28,773 bases of DNA, taken from assembly GCA_902492545.1 (NCBI GenBank), contig CABULX010000009.1, positions 1 through 28,773 of the forward strand, written 5' to 3'. Below are positions 1 through 8,011 of the stretch, piece by piece. The notes below the pieces were generated by a model. It did not search any database. It was given only the letters and a program-made list of their open reading frames with translations, and was not told the DNA's origin. The stretch is from an uncultured Collinsella sp. Its GTDB lineage: Bacteria > Actinomycetota > Coriobacteriia > Coriobacteriales > Coriobacteriaceae. The position numbers and the translations under genes were made by a program. Numbering within the stretch: position 1 is the first letter of the stretch; every line of letters starts with the position of its first letter.

Positions 1-1840
1 TGCCCGGCTGGGTCTGCCCCGCGAGCGATGCGATGGCGTTGTTCCAGCTGGAGTAATCCTTGGAGCCGGTGAGCGTATCGTTCATGACGCTCTCGATGCC
101 GGCGGTGCCGTATTGCTGGCTCACGTAGCCCACCACGTGCGCGGCCATGTTGCCGTTGGGGTAGGAGCGGGCGTAGGTGCCGTCCTCCTGCTGCAGCGAC
201 TCGGCTAGTGTCACGCCGTCGAACGTGATGATGGAGCCACGCTGGATGTACTTGGAGCGGGCGATGGTGTGGTTGTTGGTCGGCATGTCCTGATAGTCCT
301 TCGCCTTGATGACCTGGACATAGGTGAGGTTGCCGATAAGGATGGCGAACAGCGCCGTGAAAGCAAACACGGCACGAGTCAGACGGTTGGCAAGTGCAAC
401 GCGGCCGAGCACGCCGGACTCTGGCGTGTCGAGCAGGCGACGACGCATGCGAGAACCCGCAGAGTGGTTGCCGTGGCTGTAGGAAGGTGCGTTGGCAAAA
501 CGCGTACCGGTCGGGGCAGCGGCGGATGCGACCTGATCATCGGTGATGGCGGCCATGGTGCCGGTGCCGGTGAGCTCGGCTTCGCGTCCGGTTGCCTCGT
601 CGCCGGCGCGCAGCAGCAGCGCGACGATGATAAAGCTCGCCAGCAGCGAGGAGCCGCCCTGGCTCATAAAGGGCAGGGTGACGCCGGTCAGCGGGATCAG
701 GCGGGTTACGCCGCCAACGATTAAGAATGCCTGGAAGCTGATGGCCGCCGTAAGGCCGGTCGCGCTAAAGGCGGCAAGGTCGGACTTGGCGCGGGCGGCC
801 GTGGTGAGGCCACGCACGGCAAAAAGCATAAACAGGATGAGCACGGCGCCGCCGCCCAAAAGGCCCATTTCCTCGCCGATGGCCGAGAAGATAAAGTCGG
901 ACTCGACGACGGGGATGTTGTTTGCCATGCCGTTGCCAATGCCGACGCCAACCAGGCCGCCGTCGGCGAGCGAGAAGAGCGACTGGACAATCTGGTAGCC
1001 CTGGCCCTGGGCGTCCTTAAACGGATCGACCCAGACCTGAAAGCGCACCTGCACGTGAGACAGGAACTTGTAGGCGCCCACGGCTCCAACGGCCAGCAGC
1101 GCAAGGCCGATGATGACGTACGAAAAGCGTCCCGTGGCAACATAGAGCATCAGCAAAAAGATGGTGTAGAACAGGACGGCCGAGCCCAGGTCGCGTTCGA
1201 AGACGACGATGAGCAGGCACACGCCCCACACGGCAAACAGCGGCAGCAGCAGGCGGAAGCGCGGAATCTTGAGGCCCAAGATCTTGCGGTTGGAGATGGA
1301 GAGCAGCTCGCGGTTCTCGGCCAGATAGCCTGCCAGGAACAAGACGATGAAGACCTTGGCGAACTCGCCGGGCTGGATGGTGAAGCCCGCGATGCGAATC
1401 CACAGCTTGGAGCCCGAGATCGTGGTGCCGATAAAGATCGGCAGCATCAGCAGGATGATGCCGATAATGCCAAAGGTGTACTTGTAGCGCATGACCACGT
1501 CGAGGTTCTTGACCAGTGCGAGCGTTCCCACCATGAGCGCCACCGAGACAAACAAGATGATGAGCTGCGAGATGGCGAGGTCGGGGGCCAGGCGCGTCAC
1601 GAATGTGATGCCGATGCCCGAGAGCACAAAGACGATGGGCAGGATGGCGGGGTCGGCGCCGGGCGCCAGGATGCGCACGGCGATATGCGCCGCGGCGAAG
1701 GCGGCGAACAGGCCGATCGGCACGGCGAGCGTCTCAAAGGAAATCGTGGCACCCGCGGTGAGCACGTACATCGCATAGAGCAGGATGACGGGGAACGCCG
1801 AGGCGATGAGCAAGAGCAGTTCGGTGTTGCGGCGACTCAT
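1..1840 (-). CDS. SEDS glycosyltransferase (FtsW/RodA) fused to class B penicillin-binding protein, 3' end outside window
   Basis: At least 613 codons are open from ATG 1840 to the left edge with no stop. Residues 1 to about 415 are a polytopic SEDS protein: typical motifs include WVDPFKD, ESDFIFSAIGEEMG and LPFMSQGGSS near residue 392. A polar linker follows, then a second single membrane segment (about 492-512) and the start of a class B PBP with QRGSIITFDG, LAES and the AAHVVGY...AGIES dimerisation motif. SEDS proteins polymerise lipid II glycan strands and class B PBPs cross-link them; they normally are separate partner proteins. I translated the joint (about 300-740) codon by codon and found neither stop nor frame change. 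An internal ATG at 556 has no ribosome binding site. The start has AAAGGGAG upstream and lies 16 bases after the phosphatase stop. The transpeptidase domain with its Ser-x-x-Lys lies outside the window. Confidence 0.9.
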   Translation of the reverse strand, partial: MSRRNTELLLLIASAFPVILLYAMYVLTAGATISFETLAVPIGLFAAFAAAHIAVRILAPGADPAILPIVFVLSGIGITFVTRLAPDLAISQLIILFVSVALMVGTLALVKNLDVVMRYKYTFGIIGIILLMLPIFIGTTISGSKLWIRIAGFTIQPGEFAKVFIVLFLAGYLAENRELLSISNRKILGLKIPRFRLLLPLFAVWGVCLLIVVFERDLGSAVLFYTIFLLMLYVATGRFSYVIIGLALLAVGAVGAYKFLSHVQVRFQVWVDPFKDAQGQGYQIVQSLFSLADGGLVGVGIGNGMANNIPVVESDFIFSAIGEEMGLLGGGAVLILFMLFAVRGLTTAARAKSDLAAFSATGLTAAISFQAFLIVGGVTRLIPLTGVTLPFMSQGGSSLLASFIIVALLLRAGDEATGREAELTGTGTMAAITDDQVASAAAPTGTRFANAPSYSHGNHSAGSRMRRRLLDTPESGVLGRVALANRLTRAVFAFTALFAILIGNLTYVQVIKAKDYQDMPTNNHTIARSKYIQRGSIITFDGVTLAESLQQEDGTYARSYPNGNMAAHVVGYVSQQYGTAGIESVMNDTLTGSKDYSSWNNAIASLAGQTQPG

Positions 1841-1856
1841 AAGCGGCACTCCCTTT

Positions 1857-3755
1857 CTAATTCTTATCAGAGGCTTCGGCCTCGGCTGACTGTTCGGCGG
1901 TTTTCTCGGAATCTGACTCGGAGGTGGATTCCTGATCGGTGTTGTTGCGAATCGTTTGCGCGTCAATCACCTGACGGGTCTGCTCCTCGTCAATCTGATG
2001 GCGGTACTTGGAAATGGTGTCCTGCGCATCGTCGACACTCGTTTGCGGAATGCCTGCCTTCAGGCGGTTTTGCGTGTCTTCGGGCAGGTCGGACAGCTTG
2101 ATGCTGGTTTCGCTCTCGAGCCAGTGGAGCTCGACCCCGAGCGTCTTGCCGGGCAGGCCGCGCCAGACGGCGACATTGCCGTGGTAGGTTCCCAAGTAAT
2201 AGGAGCCGGTGACGCCCGTGTATGCCCAGATGCCTGCTACCAGCACAAAGACAAGGGCCAAGACGGTGGCGATGGTGACATTGCGGCGTCGGACGCGTTT
2301 TGCCTCGCGCATGACGCCGTCGTCGACCAGGTCGACGACCACCACGGTCACATTGTCGTGGCCGCCGGCGGCGAGCGCCGCGTCCACCAAGTTGTCGACA
2401 CAGATCTGTGCGCTCGAGGACTGCGTAGCGATGTTCTCGATATCGCTATCGGGAATCATGCTCGAAAGACCATCGGAGCACAGAATCAGGCGGTCGCCTT
2501 CCTCGATGTGCAGGGTAAAGTGGTCGGCATACATGGCGGGATCCGAGCCCAGCGCGCGGGTGATGACCGAGCGGTTGGGGTGGACGCGGGCCTCGTCGGC
2601 CGTAATCTCGCCGGCATCCACGAGCTCCTCCACGTAGGAGTGGTCGCGGGTCACGCGGATGAGCGTGCCCTCGTGGAGCAGGTAGGCGCGCGAGTCGCCC
2701 ACATGGGCGATGGCGAGCGTGTCGTTTTCGATGTAGGCGCAGGTGGCCGTGCATCCCATGCCGGGTTTGCCCAGGCCGTTGAGGGCGGCTTCGATCACGG
2801 CGGCGTTGGCGGCCTCGACGGCTGCGGCCAGGCGCGCGGCGTCGGCGGACTGCGGTGCCGTCTTGGCGATGGTCTCGACGGCGATGGAGGATGCCACCTC
2901 GCCGGCGGCGTGTCCTCCCATGCCGTCGCACACGCAAAAGAGCGGCGACTGCACCAGATAGGAGTCCTCATTGTGCGGGCGTACGCATCCGACGTCGGAG
3001 CGGGCGCCCCACATAAGTTGCGTGGTGGTGCCGGCGTCGTAGGTCGAGTCGGTCTCGATGCGCTCGTCGGTCAGCGGCTCAAAGCTCATGGTCGAGCCGG
3101 GATCTTTGAGCTTTGCCTCCACGGCGGCGACATCGATCTCGGCGGTGTCGCCGGGGGAGACGGTGTCGGCATCGTTGCCCGACTCGGCATCGGAGACGTC
3201 CGGAAGGTTGAGATCTTCGGTTACGCGGTCGGCGGGGTCGCCGTCCTGCTGCGGCTCGACAGCCGTCGGCTCGGGCGTCGCAAAGTGCGACGGCGCGGGC
3301 GTGCTCTGGGGTTGAGCAGAGGGCTCGGGAGCTGCGGCGGGCGCGGCAACGGGCTGCTCGACTTCGGCAGGCGTTGCAGATGCGGGTGCCGCCTCGCTTG
3401 CCGGGGCGACGGGGAATACCGGCGCGGCAGGCTCGGGGGCTGCAAACACGGCAGCGCTCTCGTTAATCGCCTCGGCGACGGGCTCGGCGAAGTGAGCCGG
3501 TGCGGGCGTTGGCTCCGGTTCCGCGGGCTGCTCGGCAGCGTGCGCGCCGATGGGGGCGTCGAGCTGCTCGGTGCCGGCGTCCTCGTCATCGACGAGTGCC
3601 GGATATTCTTGAGTTACATGCGAAAGAGGCAGGGAGAACACCGTGTCCTCGGGCTCCACGGTCGCAGGGCGCGCCGGAGCGGCATGAGCCGGCGCAGCTG
3701 CGGGGACAGTTGGCGTCTCGGGCATGGTTGCGGACTTGTTCTCCTCGTCGATCAT
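1857..3755 (-). CDS. pstP: PP2C-family Ser/Thr protein phosphatase with long N-terminal tail and one membrane segment
   Basis: 632 residues. The PP2C/PstP catalytic domain runs from about 247 to 478. It has RPHNEDS (259-265), DGMGGHAAGE (277-286), HVGDSRAYL (351-359), CSDGL (426-430) and GGHDNVT (464-470), the metal-binding aspartates of a Mn/Mg-dependent phosphatase. A membrane helix follows at about 493-515 with a C-terminal extracellular tail rich in Glu/Ser. It should dephosphorylate substrates of the neighbouring kinase. The first 245 residues are an Ala/Pro/Glu-rich, probably disordered region, unusual because PstP normally begins with the catalytic domain. The start ATG overlaps the stop of the FHA gene as ATGA, indicating translational coupling; codon 11 is an alternative ATG. 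The symbol rests on domain and gene order. Confidence 0.92.
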   Translation of the reverse strand: MIDEENKSATMPETPTVPAAAPAHAAPARPATVEPEDTVFSLPLSHVTQEYPALVDDEDAGTEQLDAPIGAHAAEQPAEPEPTPAPAHFAEPVAEAINESAAVFAAPEPAAPVFPVAPASEAAPASATPAEVEQPVAAPAAAPEPSAQPQSTPAPSHFATPEPTAVEPQQDGDPADRVTEDLNLPDVSDAESGNDADTVSPGDTAEIDVAAVEAKLKDPGSTMSFEPLTDERIETDSTYDAGTTTQLMWGARSDVGCVRPHNEDSYLVQSPLFCVCDGMGGHAAGEVASSIAVETIAKTAPQSADAARLAAAVEAANAAVIEAALNGLGKPGMGCTATCAYIENDTLAIAHVGDSRAYLLHEGTLIRVTRDHSYVEELVDAGEITADEARVHPNRSVITRALGSDPAMYADHFTLHIEEGDRLILCSDGLSSMIPDSDIENIATQSSSAQICVDNLVDAALAAGGHDNVTVVVVDLVDDGVMREAKRVRRRNVTIATVLALVFVLVAGIWAYTGVTGSYYLGTYHGNVAVWRGLPGKTLGVELHWLESETSIKLSDLPEDTQNRLKAGIPQTSVDDAQDTISKYRHQIDEEQTRQVIDAQTIRNNTDQESTSESDSEKTAEQSAEAEASDKN

Positions 3756-4168
3756 CGACGGTTCACCTTCATGACCACGTCGCCAATCTGGACCTCGTCA
3801 CCCTCGCGCAGCGTTGCGGGCTCCACCAGCTGACGGCCGTTAACGAGCGTGCCGTTCAAAGAGTTGAGGTCTTCGATGATGAGTGCCGGGCCCTGCAGCG
3901 AAAAGCGTGCGTGCGAGGCCGAGACAAACGGTTCGTTGATGCAGATGTCCGAGGACGGCGAGCGGCCAACGATGACGGGGCCGAGCATGTCTACATGGAT
4001 GCCACGGATGCCGCGCGGACCCTTGTCCACATCGATCGTCCAGATAGCGGAGTCGCGGCGCTGGCCGCGTACGAGTCCCACGCCGGTTTTCATGACGGCG
4101 AACAGGAAGATGTAGAGCAGGGCGACCAGGACGATGCGGCCTGCAAAAAGGACGATATCGATGTTCAT
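3752..4168 (-). CDS. fhaB: Membrane-anchored FHA-domain protein (FhaB/FipA type)
   Basis: 138 residues. One membrane helix lies at about 5-28, and a forkhead-associated domain occupies about 64-136. Phosphothreonine-binding residues are visible: GRS (68-70), SASH (83-86) and LNSLNGT (101-107). FHA domains read phosphothreonine marks made by Ser/Thr kinases. In other actinobacteria FhaB/FipA sits between fhaA and pstP and recruits division proteins after phosphorylation. The same order and a matching architecture (N-terminal helix, C-terminal FHA) are seen here. The gene starts 6 bases after the fhaA stop, with AGGGGAT upstream, and its stop overlaps the phosphatase start. Confidence 0.9.
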   Translation of the reverse strand: MNIDIVLFAGRIVLVALLYIFLFAVMKTGVGLVRGQRRDSAIWTIDVDKGPRGIRGIHVDMLGPVIVGRSPSSDICINEPFVSASHARFSLQGPALIIEDLNSLNGTLVNGRQLVEPATLREGDEVQIGDVVMKVNRR

Positions 4169-4174
4169 AAGCGA

Positions 4175-5185
4175 CTATCCCCTAAATTCAAAGGTGCTCA
4201 GGCCAAACGTCAGCAGATCGCCGTTGCGCAGCGGGCAGCGCGTGATGCGGCGGTTGTTGACGAGCGTGCCGTTGGTGGAATTGAGGTCCTCGATCGACCA
4301 GTCCGAACCGGTAAAGGTGAGCTGGGCGTGGCGGCGCGACACGTTGGGGTCGCGCAGGGCGATGTCCGAAACCGAACGCTCGCGACCGATGGTCACCTGC
4401 GCGGAAGTGATGCTGTGGCTCTCGCCGCTCACGACATCGACGAGCTGGGCGAGCGGGCGCTGCGGGGCGCGGGTGCTCGCCATGTTGGAGGCAATACCGG
4501 CCGCGGCGCCAAGGCCCACGGCGGCACCGGTCGCGGCGGCTCCGCCCATACCGGCGAGGGCGTCACGAGAGACGGTCTGCGGCACGGGGATGGGCGCGGC
4601 GGCGGGGTCGGGGGCGTTGGGCGCAAAGGGATCGGCCACGGCGAGCGGGTCGGGAGCGGCGGCACGGGGCGTCGGCTGCTGGGGCATGGCGGCGGGGTGC
4701 TGTTGCTGCGGAGCTGCGAATTGCTGCTTGCCGGCGCGGGGAGCGCTGGCGGCGCGGCTTGCGGCAGAGTTGTTCTGGCCCAGGCCATTCTGGTAGGCAC
4801 GCTCTTCCTCGTACAGACGACCGAGCGTGGGGGCGTCGACGTTCTCGGCAAAGACCGAGAACTTACCGGCACGCAGCTGCGGGTCGATCATAAAGCGAAC
4901 GAGGGGCTCGCCGACAAACACATAGCGGCGCTTTTCGGCCTGTGCCTTCACAAACTCGCGGACTTCGCGTGAAAGCTCGGGGTAGAACGGGGCGAGCATG
5001 GGATCGTCGTCGGCGGCGATCAGGATGGTATAGAGTGCCGGCGCGGTGTTGACGCCGTTGATCACCAGAGTCTGATCCTCCATGTCGCGAGCGGCCTGCT
5101 TGGCAAGCTTCTTAAAGGAGAACGGGGCACGGGTGGCACCGAAGATGCCGGCCACGTGGTCCTCGAAGATGTTCAGGAAGTTCAC
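4175..5185 (-). CDS. fhaA: FhaA: DUF3662 plus C-terminal FHA domain
   Basis: 336 residues. The N-terminal 125 or so residues match the FhaA (DUF3662) domain, beginning MNFLNIFEDHVAGIFG and containing PELSREVREFVKAQ. A long Ala/Pro/Gln-rich linker follows (about 135-235). The C-terminal FHA domain (about 262-336) has IGRE, VSRRH and LNSTNGT. FhaA proteins are substrates and readers of PknB-type kinases and act in peptidoglycan synthesis. The start is GTG at 5185, overlapping the kinase stop as GTGA, so translation is probably coupled. No membrane segment is visible, so it should be cytosolic and recruited through the FHA domain. Confidence 0.9.
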   Translation of the reverse strand: MNFLNIFEDHVAGIFGATRAPFSFKKLAKQAARDMEDQTLVINGVNTAPALYTILIAADDDPMLAPFYPELSREVREFVKAQAEKRRYVFVGEPLVRFMIDPQLRAGKFSVFAENVDAPTLGRLYEEERAYQNGLGQNNSAASRAASAPRAGKQQFAAPQQQHPAAMPQQPTPRAAAPDPLAVADPFAPNAPDPAAAPIPVPQTVSRDALAGMGGAAATGAAVGLGAAAGIASNMASTRAPQRPLAQLVDVVSGESHSITSAQVTIGRERSVSDIALRDPNVSRRHAQLTFTGSDWSIEDLNSTNGTLVNNRRITRCPLRNGDLLTFGLSTFEFRG

Positions 5186-7035
5186 GAAAGATCACTCTCC
5201 GTATAGGTTCTTTGGTATCCGAGCAAATATAGGCATATCCCAACGATTATAGAGGATAGGGTTCCCGCAACCGCCGCCTTGACGACGACCGCGGCCGCAA
5301 GGCTGGCAATTTCCATATGGTGTGCAAGACAGAGCGACGCCGCGGTGCCTATTCCGCAGCCGGCGATGGCAGCGATTGCAGCCAGGTTCGAGCCCTGCTC
5401 GGCACGCCTGGCATGGGCGTTGAGCAGCAGAGATGTCAGTGCAGCTGTCGCCGCGACAAGCACAACGGCAGCCCAGAAGAGCATGTCTCCCAGCGCCGCG
5501 GCAACATTGCCGAGCCCCAGCACGCCTCCGGCGGAAAGCGCAACCGTAGCCAGGCGGCCAAAAAGTGCGCCCATCCCCGTGGCGGCCGCGGCGCTTGCCG
5601 GGTCGAGCCAAAAGGCAGCGATGCCGGCGGCGACCCCGGCGGCAAGGAGGGCGTCGCCCGTTAGACAGCCAAGTGCCACCGCGCAGGTGAGCGCGGCGCT
5701 CGCGGCGGCCTCGGTGCGGCCCCAGGCGATCCACCAACCGGACATGGTGGCGGCAAAGAGCACCGCGACGGGTAGCATCGACAGGATGCCCTGCGTCTGC
5801 ATGGTGGCGTTGGCCATAAGTACCAAAAAGCCCACGGCCGAGATGGCCGAGCCAATTTGCGGGGCCAGGCCGGCGGCCGCCCCAATTGCGATGGCCGCGG
5901 CAATAAGTCCGGGAAGCGCCGCGACGCCAGCCGTCTGCATGATCAAAAAGCTAAAGGCACCGCACGTTAGCGCCGAGATGGCGCGCATGGTGTAATCGCG
6001 CGCGTGGCTCCAGCGCGTGCCGGCCCAGCCGAGTGCGGGGTCGACCTCGATGGTGTCGTCCTCATAGGGTAACGATTCGATATCGTCTGCCGCGCGCTCG
6101 TCATCCGACAGCTCGCCCACCATCTGCTCCAGGCTGCGACGGCCCTCGCGCACGCTGCCCAAGCCGGCGAGCAGCTGGTCGCAAAATGCCTCGATGCTGT
6201 TGGGGCGGTCTTGCGGCATGGGGGAGAGGGCGCTCATGAGCGCAGCCTCGGCTCCCGGGGGAAAGTGCGGGATGAGCTCGCTGGGGTAGGTGGCACCGCC
6301 GATGATACGGCCGAGCGAGTCGCCGGGCGTGGCGGCCATAAAGGGGGCGCTGCCGCACAGGCCCTCGTAGATCACGCAGGCGAGGGCAAAGACATCGGCG
6401 CGCTCGTCGACTGTGCCGGTCTCGATATCGAGCTGCTCGGGTGGCATGTAGCCGATGGTGCCGCCGCGCGAGCCGCCAAAGCCGCCGGCAGACGACAGTC
6501 GCGCCATGCCAAAGTCGGTGAGCTTTACGTTGCCCGAGTGGTCGATGAGCACGTTGGCGGGCTTAATATCCAGGTGGAGCACGCCGTTGCTATGGGCGAA
6601 GGTGAGCGCCTGGCCCAGCGCGTCGGCAATTGCCGCGGCCTCGTCAAAGGTGAGCGAATGGCCGTCCACGCGATGCAAAAAGTCGGCGAGCGACATGCCG
6701 TCGACATATTCCATGACGAGGTAGGCATAGGCGGTATCGTGCGTAAAGTCGATAACCTGCACGATATTGGGATGTTGAAGCATGGCGGCGGTGTGTGCCT
6801 CGCGCAGGACATCCATGATGTCGCTGGCGGGCATGCCGGCGCCGTTGATAAGGGGGATGCGCTTAATGGCGACGCGGCGGCGCAGGTGCGTGTCGCGGCA
6901 GATCTCGATGGAGCCAAAACCGCCGGTCGCAAGTGTCTCGAGCGGCTGGTACCGCTTGAGCAGCTCGCGAGAGCTGGTGCCCTCCAAAGGAACGTCCGGC
7001 GAGAACCGGGCGGTATGTTGCGGGAAAAGCGGCAT
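5182..7035 (-). CDS. Ser/Thr protein kinase with multipass membrane C-terminus (PknB-like)
   Basis: 617 residues from ATG 7035. A TTG two codons upstream (7041) is possible, but GAGGG lies 6 bases before the ATG and would abut the TTG. The kinase domain covers about 25-290: glycine loop ATGGFGS, catalytic Lys in VAIKRI (58), catalytic loop HLDIKPANV (154-162), DFG (174-176) and GYMPPEQ. The loop reads HLD where most kinases have HRD. The rest is an acidic juxtamembrane region and roughly 8 hydrophobic segments (about 350-605) instead of the usual single helix and PASTA repeats. It is first in an operon with FhaA, FhaB, PstP and the SEDS/PBP fusion, so it probably controls cell-wall growth. 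No external sensor domain is recognisable. Confidence 0.92.
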   Translation of the reverse strand: MPLFPQHTARFSPDVPLEGTSSRELLKRYQPLETLATGGFGSIEICRDTHLRRRVAIKRIPLINGAGMPASDIMDVLREAHTAAMLQHPNIVQVIDFTHDTAYAYLVMEYVDGMSLADFLHRVDGHSLTFDEAAAIADALGQALTFAHSNGVLHLDIKPANVLIDHSGNVKLTDFGMARLSSAGGFGGSRGGTIGYMPPEQLDIETGTVDERADVFALACVIYEGLCGSAPFMAATPGDSLGRIIGGATYPSELIPHFPPGAEAALMSALSPMPQDRPNSIEAFCDQLLAGLGSVREGRRSLEQMVGELSDDERAADDIESLPYEDDTIEVDPALGWAGTRWSHARDYTMRAISALTCGAFSFLIMQTAGVAALPGLIAAAIAIGAAAGLAPQIGSAISAVGFLVLMANATMQTQGILSMLPVAVLFAATMSGWWIAWGRTEAAASAALTCAVALGCLTGDALLAAGVAAGIAAFWLDPASAAAATGMGALFGRLATVALSAGGVLGLGNVAAALGDMLFWAAVVLVAATAALTSLLLNAHARRAEQGSNLAAIAAIAGCGIGTAASLCLAHHMEIASLAAAVVVKAAVAGTLSSIIVGICLYLLGYQRTYTESDLS

Positions 7036-7115
7036 GGCCAACCCTCGTGCGTTTAAAGTTCGTTTGCGAGCGGCGGGCGCGGGGCCGAGCCATTCGCGGT
7101 GGCATAGATGCTGCT

Positions 7116-7124
7116 AGTGTAGCA
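7116..7124 (-). promoter_or_regulatory. Extended -10 promoter for the kinase-FHA-phosphatase-SEDS/PBP operon
   Basis: On the minus strand TGCTACACT reads as an extended -10 (TG, one base, TACACT), about 80 bases before the kinase start. No good -35 is seen, which suits extended -10 promoters. The same TGnTAC form occurs ahead of two other genes here. Confidence 0.45.
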
Positions 7125-7179
7125 CGCTCGGGCGGATGGCGAGGATAACGGGATGCGAGGCTGCCTGTCTGTCTTGGCC

Positions 7180-7896
7180 TTAGCGCTTCTTCTTGTTCTT
7201 CTTCTGCTTGCGCTGCTTGCCCTTGGTCTCCTGGGGCTTGTCGCCCTGCTTGGCCTCGGCGGCGGCCTTTTCAGCCTTCATCTTCTTGCGTTTGGTCTCG
7301 ATGCGGAGTTTTTTGTTGATGCGCGCCTTAAGGAAGGTGCCAAACTGCTCGGCATCGCCGCGGACAAAGGTGTCCTTAGGGATCGTCACGCCCTGGTCGG
7401 CGAACATGGCCACAAAGATGCGCTCGCCGTCGAGCACGTGGTCGAGCTTCTCAAACGGGAAAAACTGCGACTTGCCGCTCTTGCCCCAAACCATCAGGCC
7501 GTCCTCGTTGGCGGCGACGCGGCGATAGCGGCCACCCATGGACTCGTCGGCCTCGACGGAATCGATAAAGTCGCGGGCGAGGGTGTGGTGCAGGTTTTTG
7601 CTCCACCAGGCCAAAAAGGCGCCGAACACGATCAACACGACGCCAAACTTGATCCAGTTGCCGCCGGCCACCAGCATGCCGATGCCGATGAGCGCGGCAA
7701 TTGCCGCGGCGACATACAGCGAGCCGCGACGCCTGGGCGAGGCGACCAGGCGGGCGAAGTCGGTGACCAGGTCGTTTTCGTACTGGTACTCGTTGAGGTA
7801 CAGGATGCCGTCATCGGCTGCGGCCTGCTCCTCGAGCGCGACCTCGACCTGGTCGGCTGCTTCGGAGGGAACGAGGTTGCTCTCTGCGTCTGCCAT
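7180..7896 (-). CDS. YcxB-like membrane protein
   Basis: 238 residues. An acidic N-terminus is followed by a short conserved-looking stretch (LYLNEYQYENDLVTDF), two close membrane helices (about 60-97), a soluble beta-rich domain (about 105-200) and a highly basic Lys/Ala tail rich in KKNKKKR. The architecture and the sequence around FPFEKLDHVLDGERIF and TIPKDTF resemble the YcxB-like C-terminal domain seen in many Firmicutes and Actinobacteria. The biochemical role is unknown. It is divergent from dnaX and lies upstream of the kinase operon on the same strand; the 144-base gap holds a separate promoter, so it is probably its own unit. Assigned by recalled family features only. Confidence 0.75.
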   Translation of the reverse strand: MADAESNLVPSEAADQVEVALEEQAAADDGILYLNEYQYENDLVTDFARLVASPRRRGSLYVAAAIAALIGIGMLVAGGNWIKFGVVLIVFGAFLAWWSKNLHHTLARDFIDSVEADESMGGRYRRVAANEDGLMVWGKSGKSQFFPFEKLDHVLDGERIFVAMFADQGVTIPKDTFVRGDAEQFGTFLKARINKKLRIETKRKKMKAEKAAAEAKQGDKPQETKGKQRKQKKNKKKR

Positions 7897-8011
7897 GCTC
7901 TTTGGACTCCTATCGCGGCGGGCTCGCCGTACGGGTTATTATGAATGCAGTATGCCGTGCGACCGCATGGCCGTCGCGGCAACAAGACTCAGTATACCCG
8001 GGGGAGCACCC

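Noticed and set aside
1956..3833. 625-codon plus-strand frame over the phosphatase gene
   Set aside because: The opposite strand encodes a clear PP2C protein; the plus product is Gly/Arg-rich shadow sequence.
7538..8011. 5' extension of dnaX
   Set aside because: It overlaps the reverse YcxB-like gene, has no DnaX similarity, and the ATG at 8012 has a good ribosome site and the expected N-terminus.
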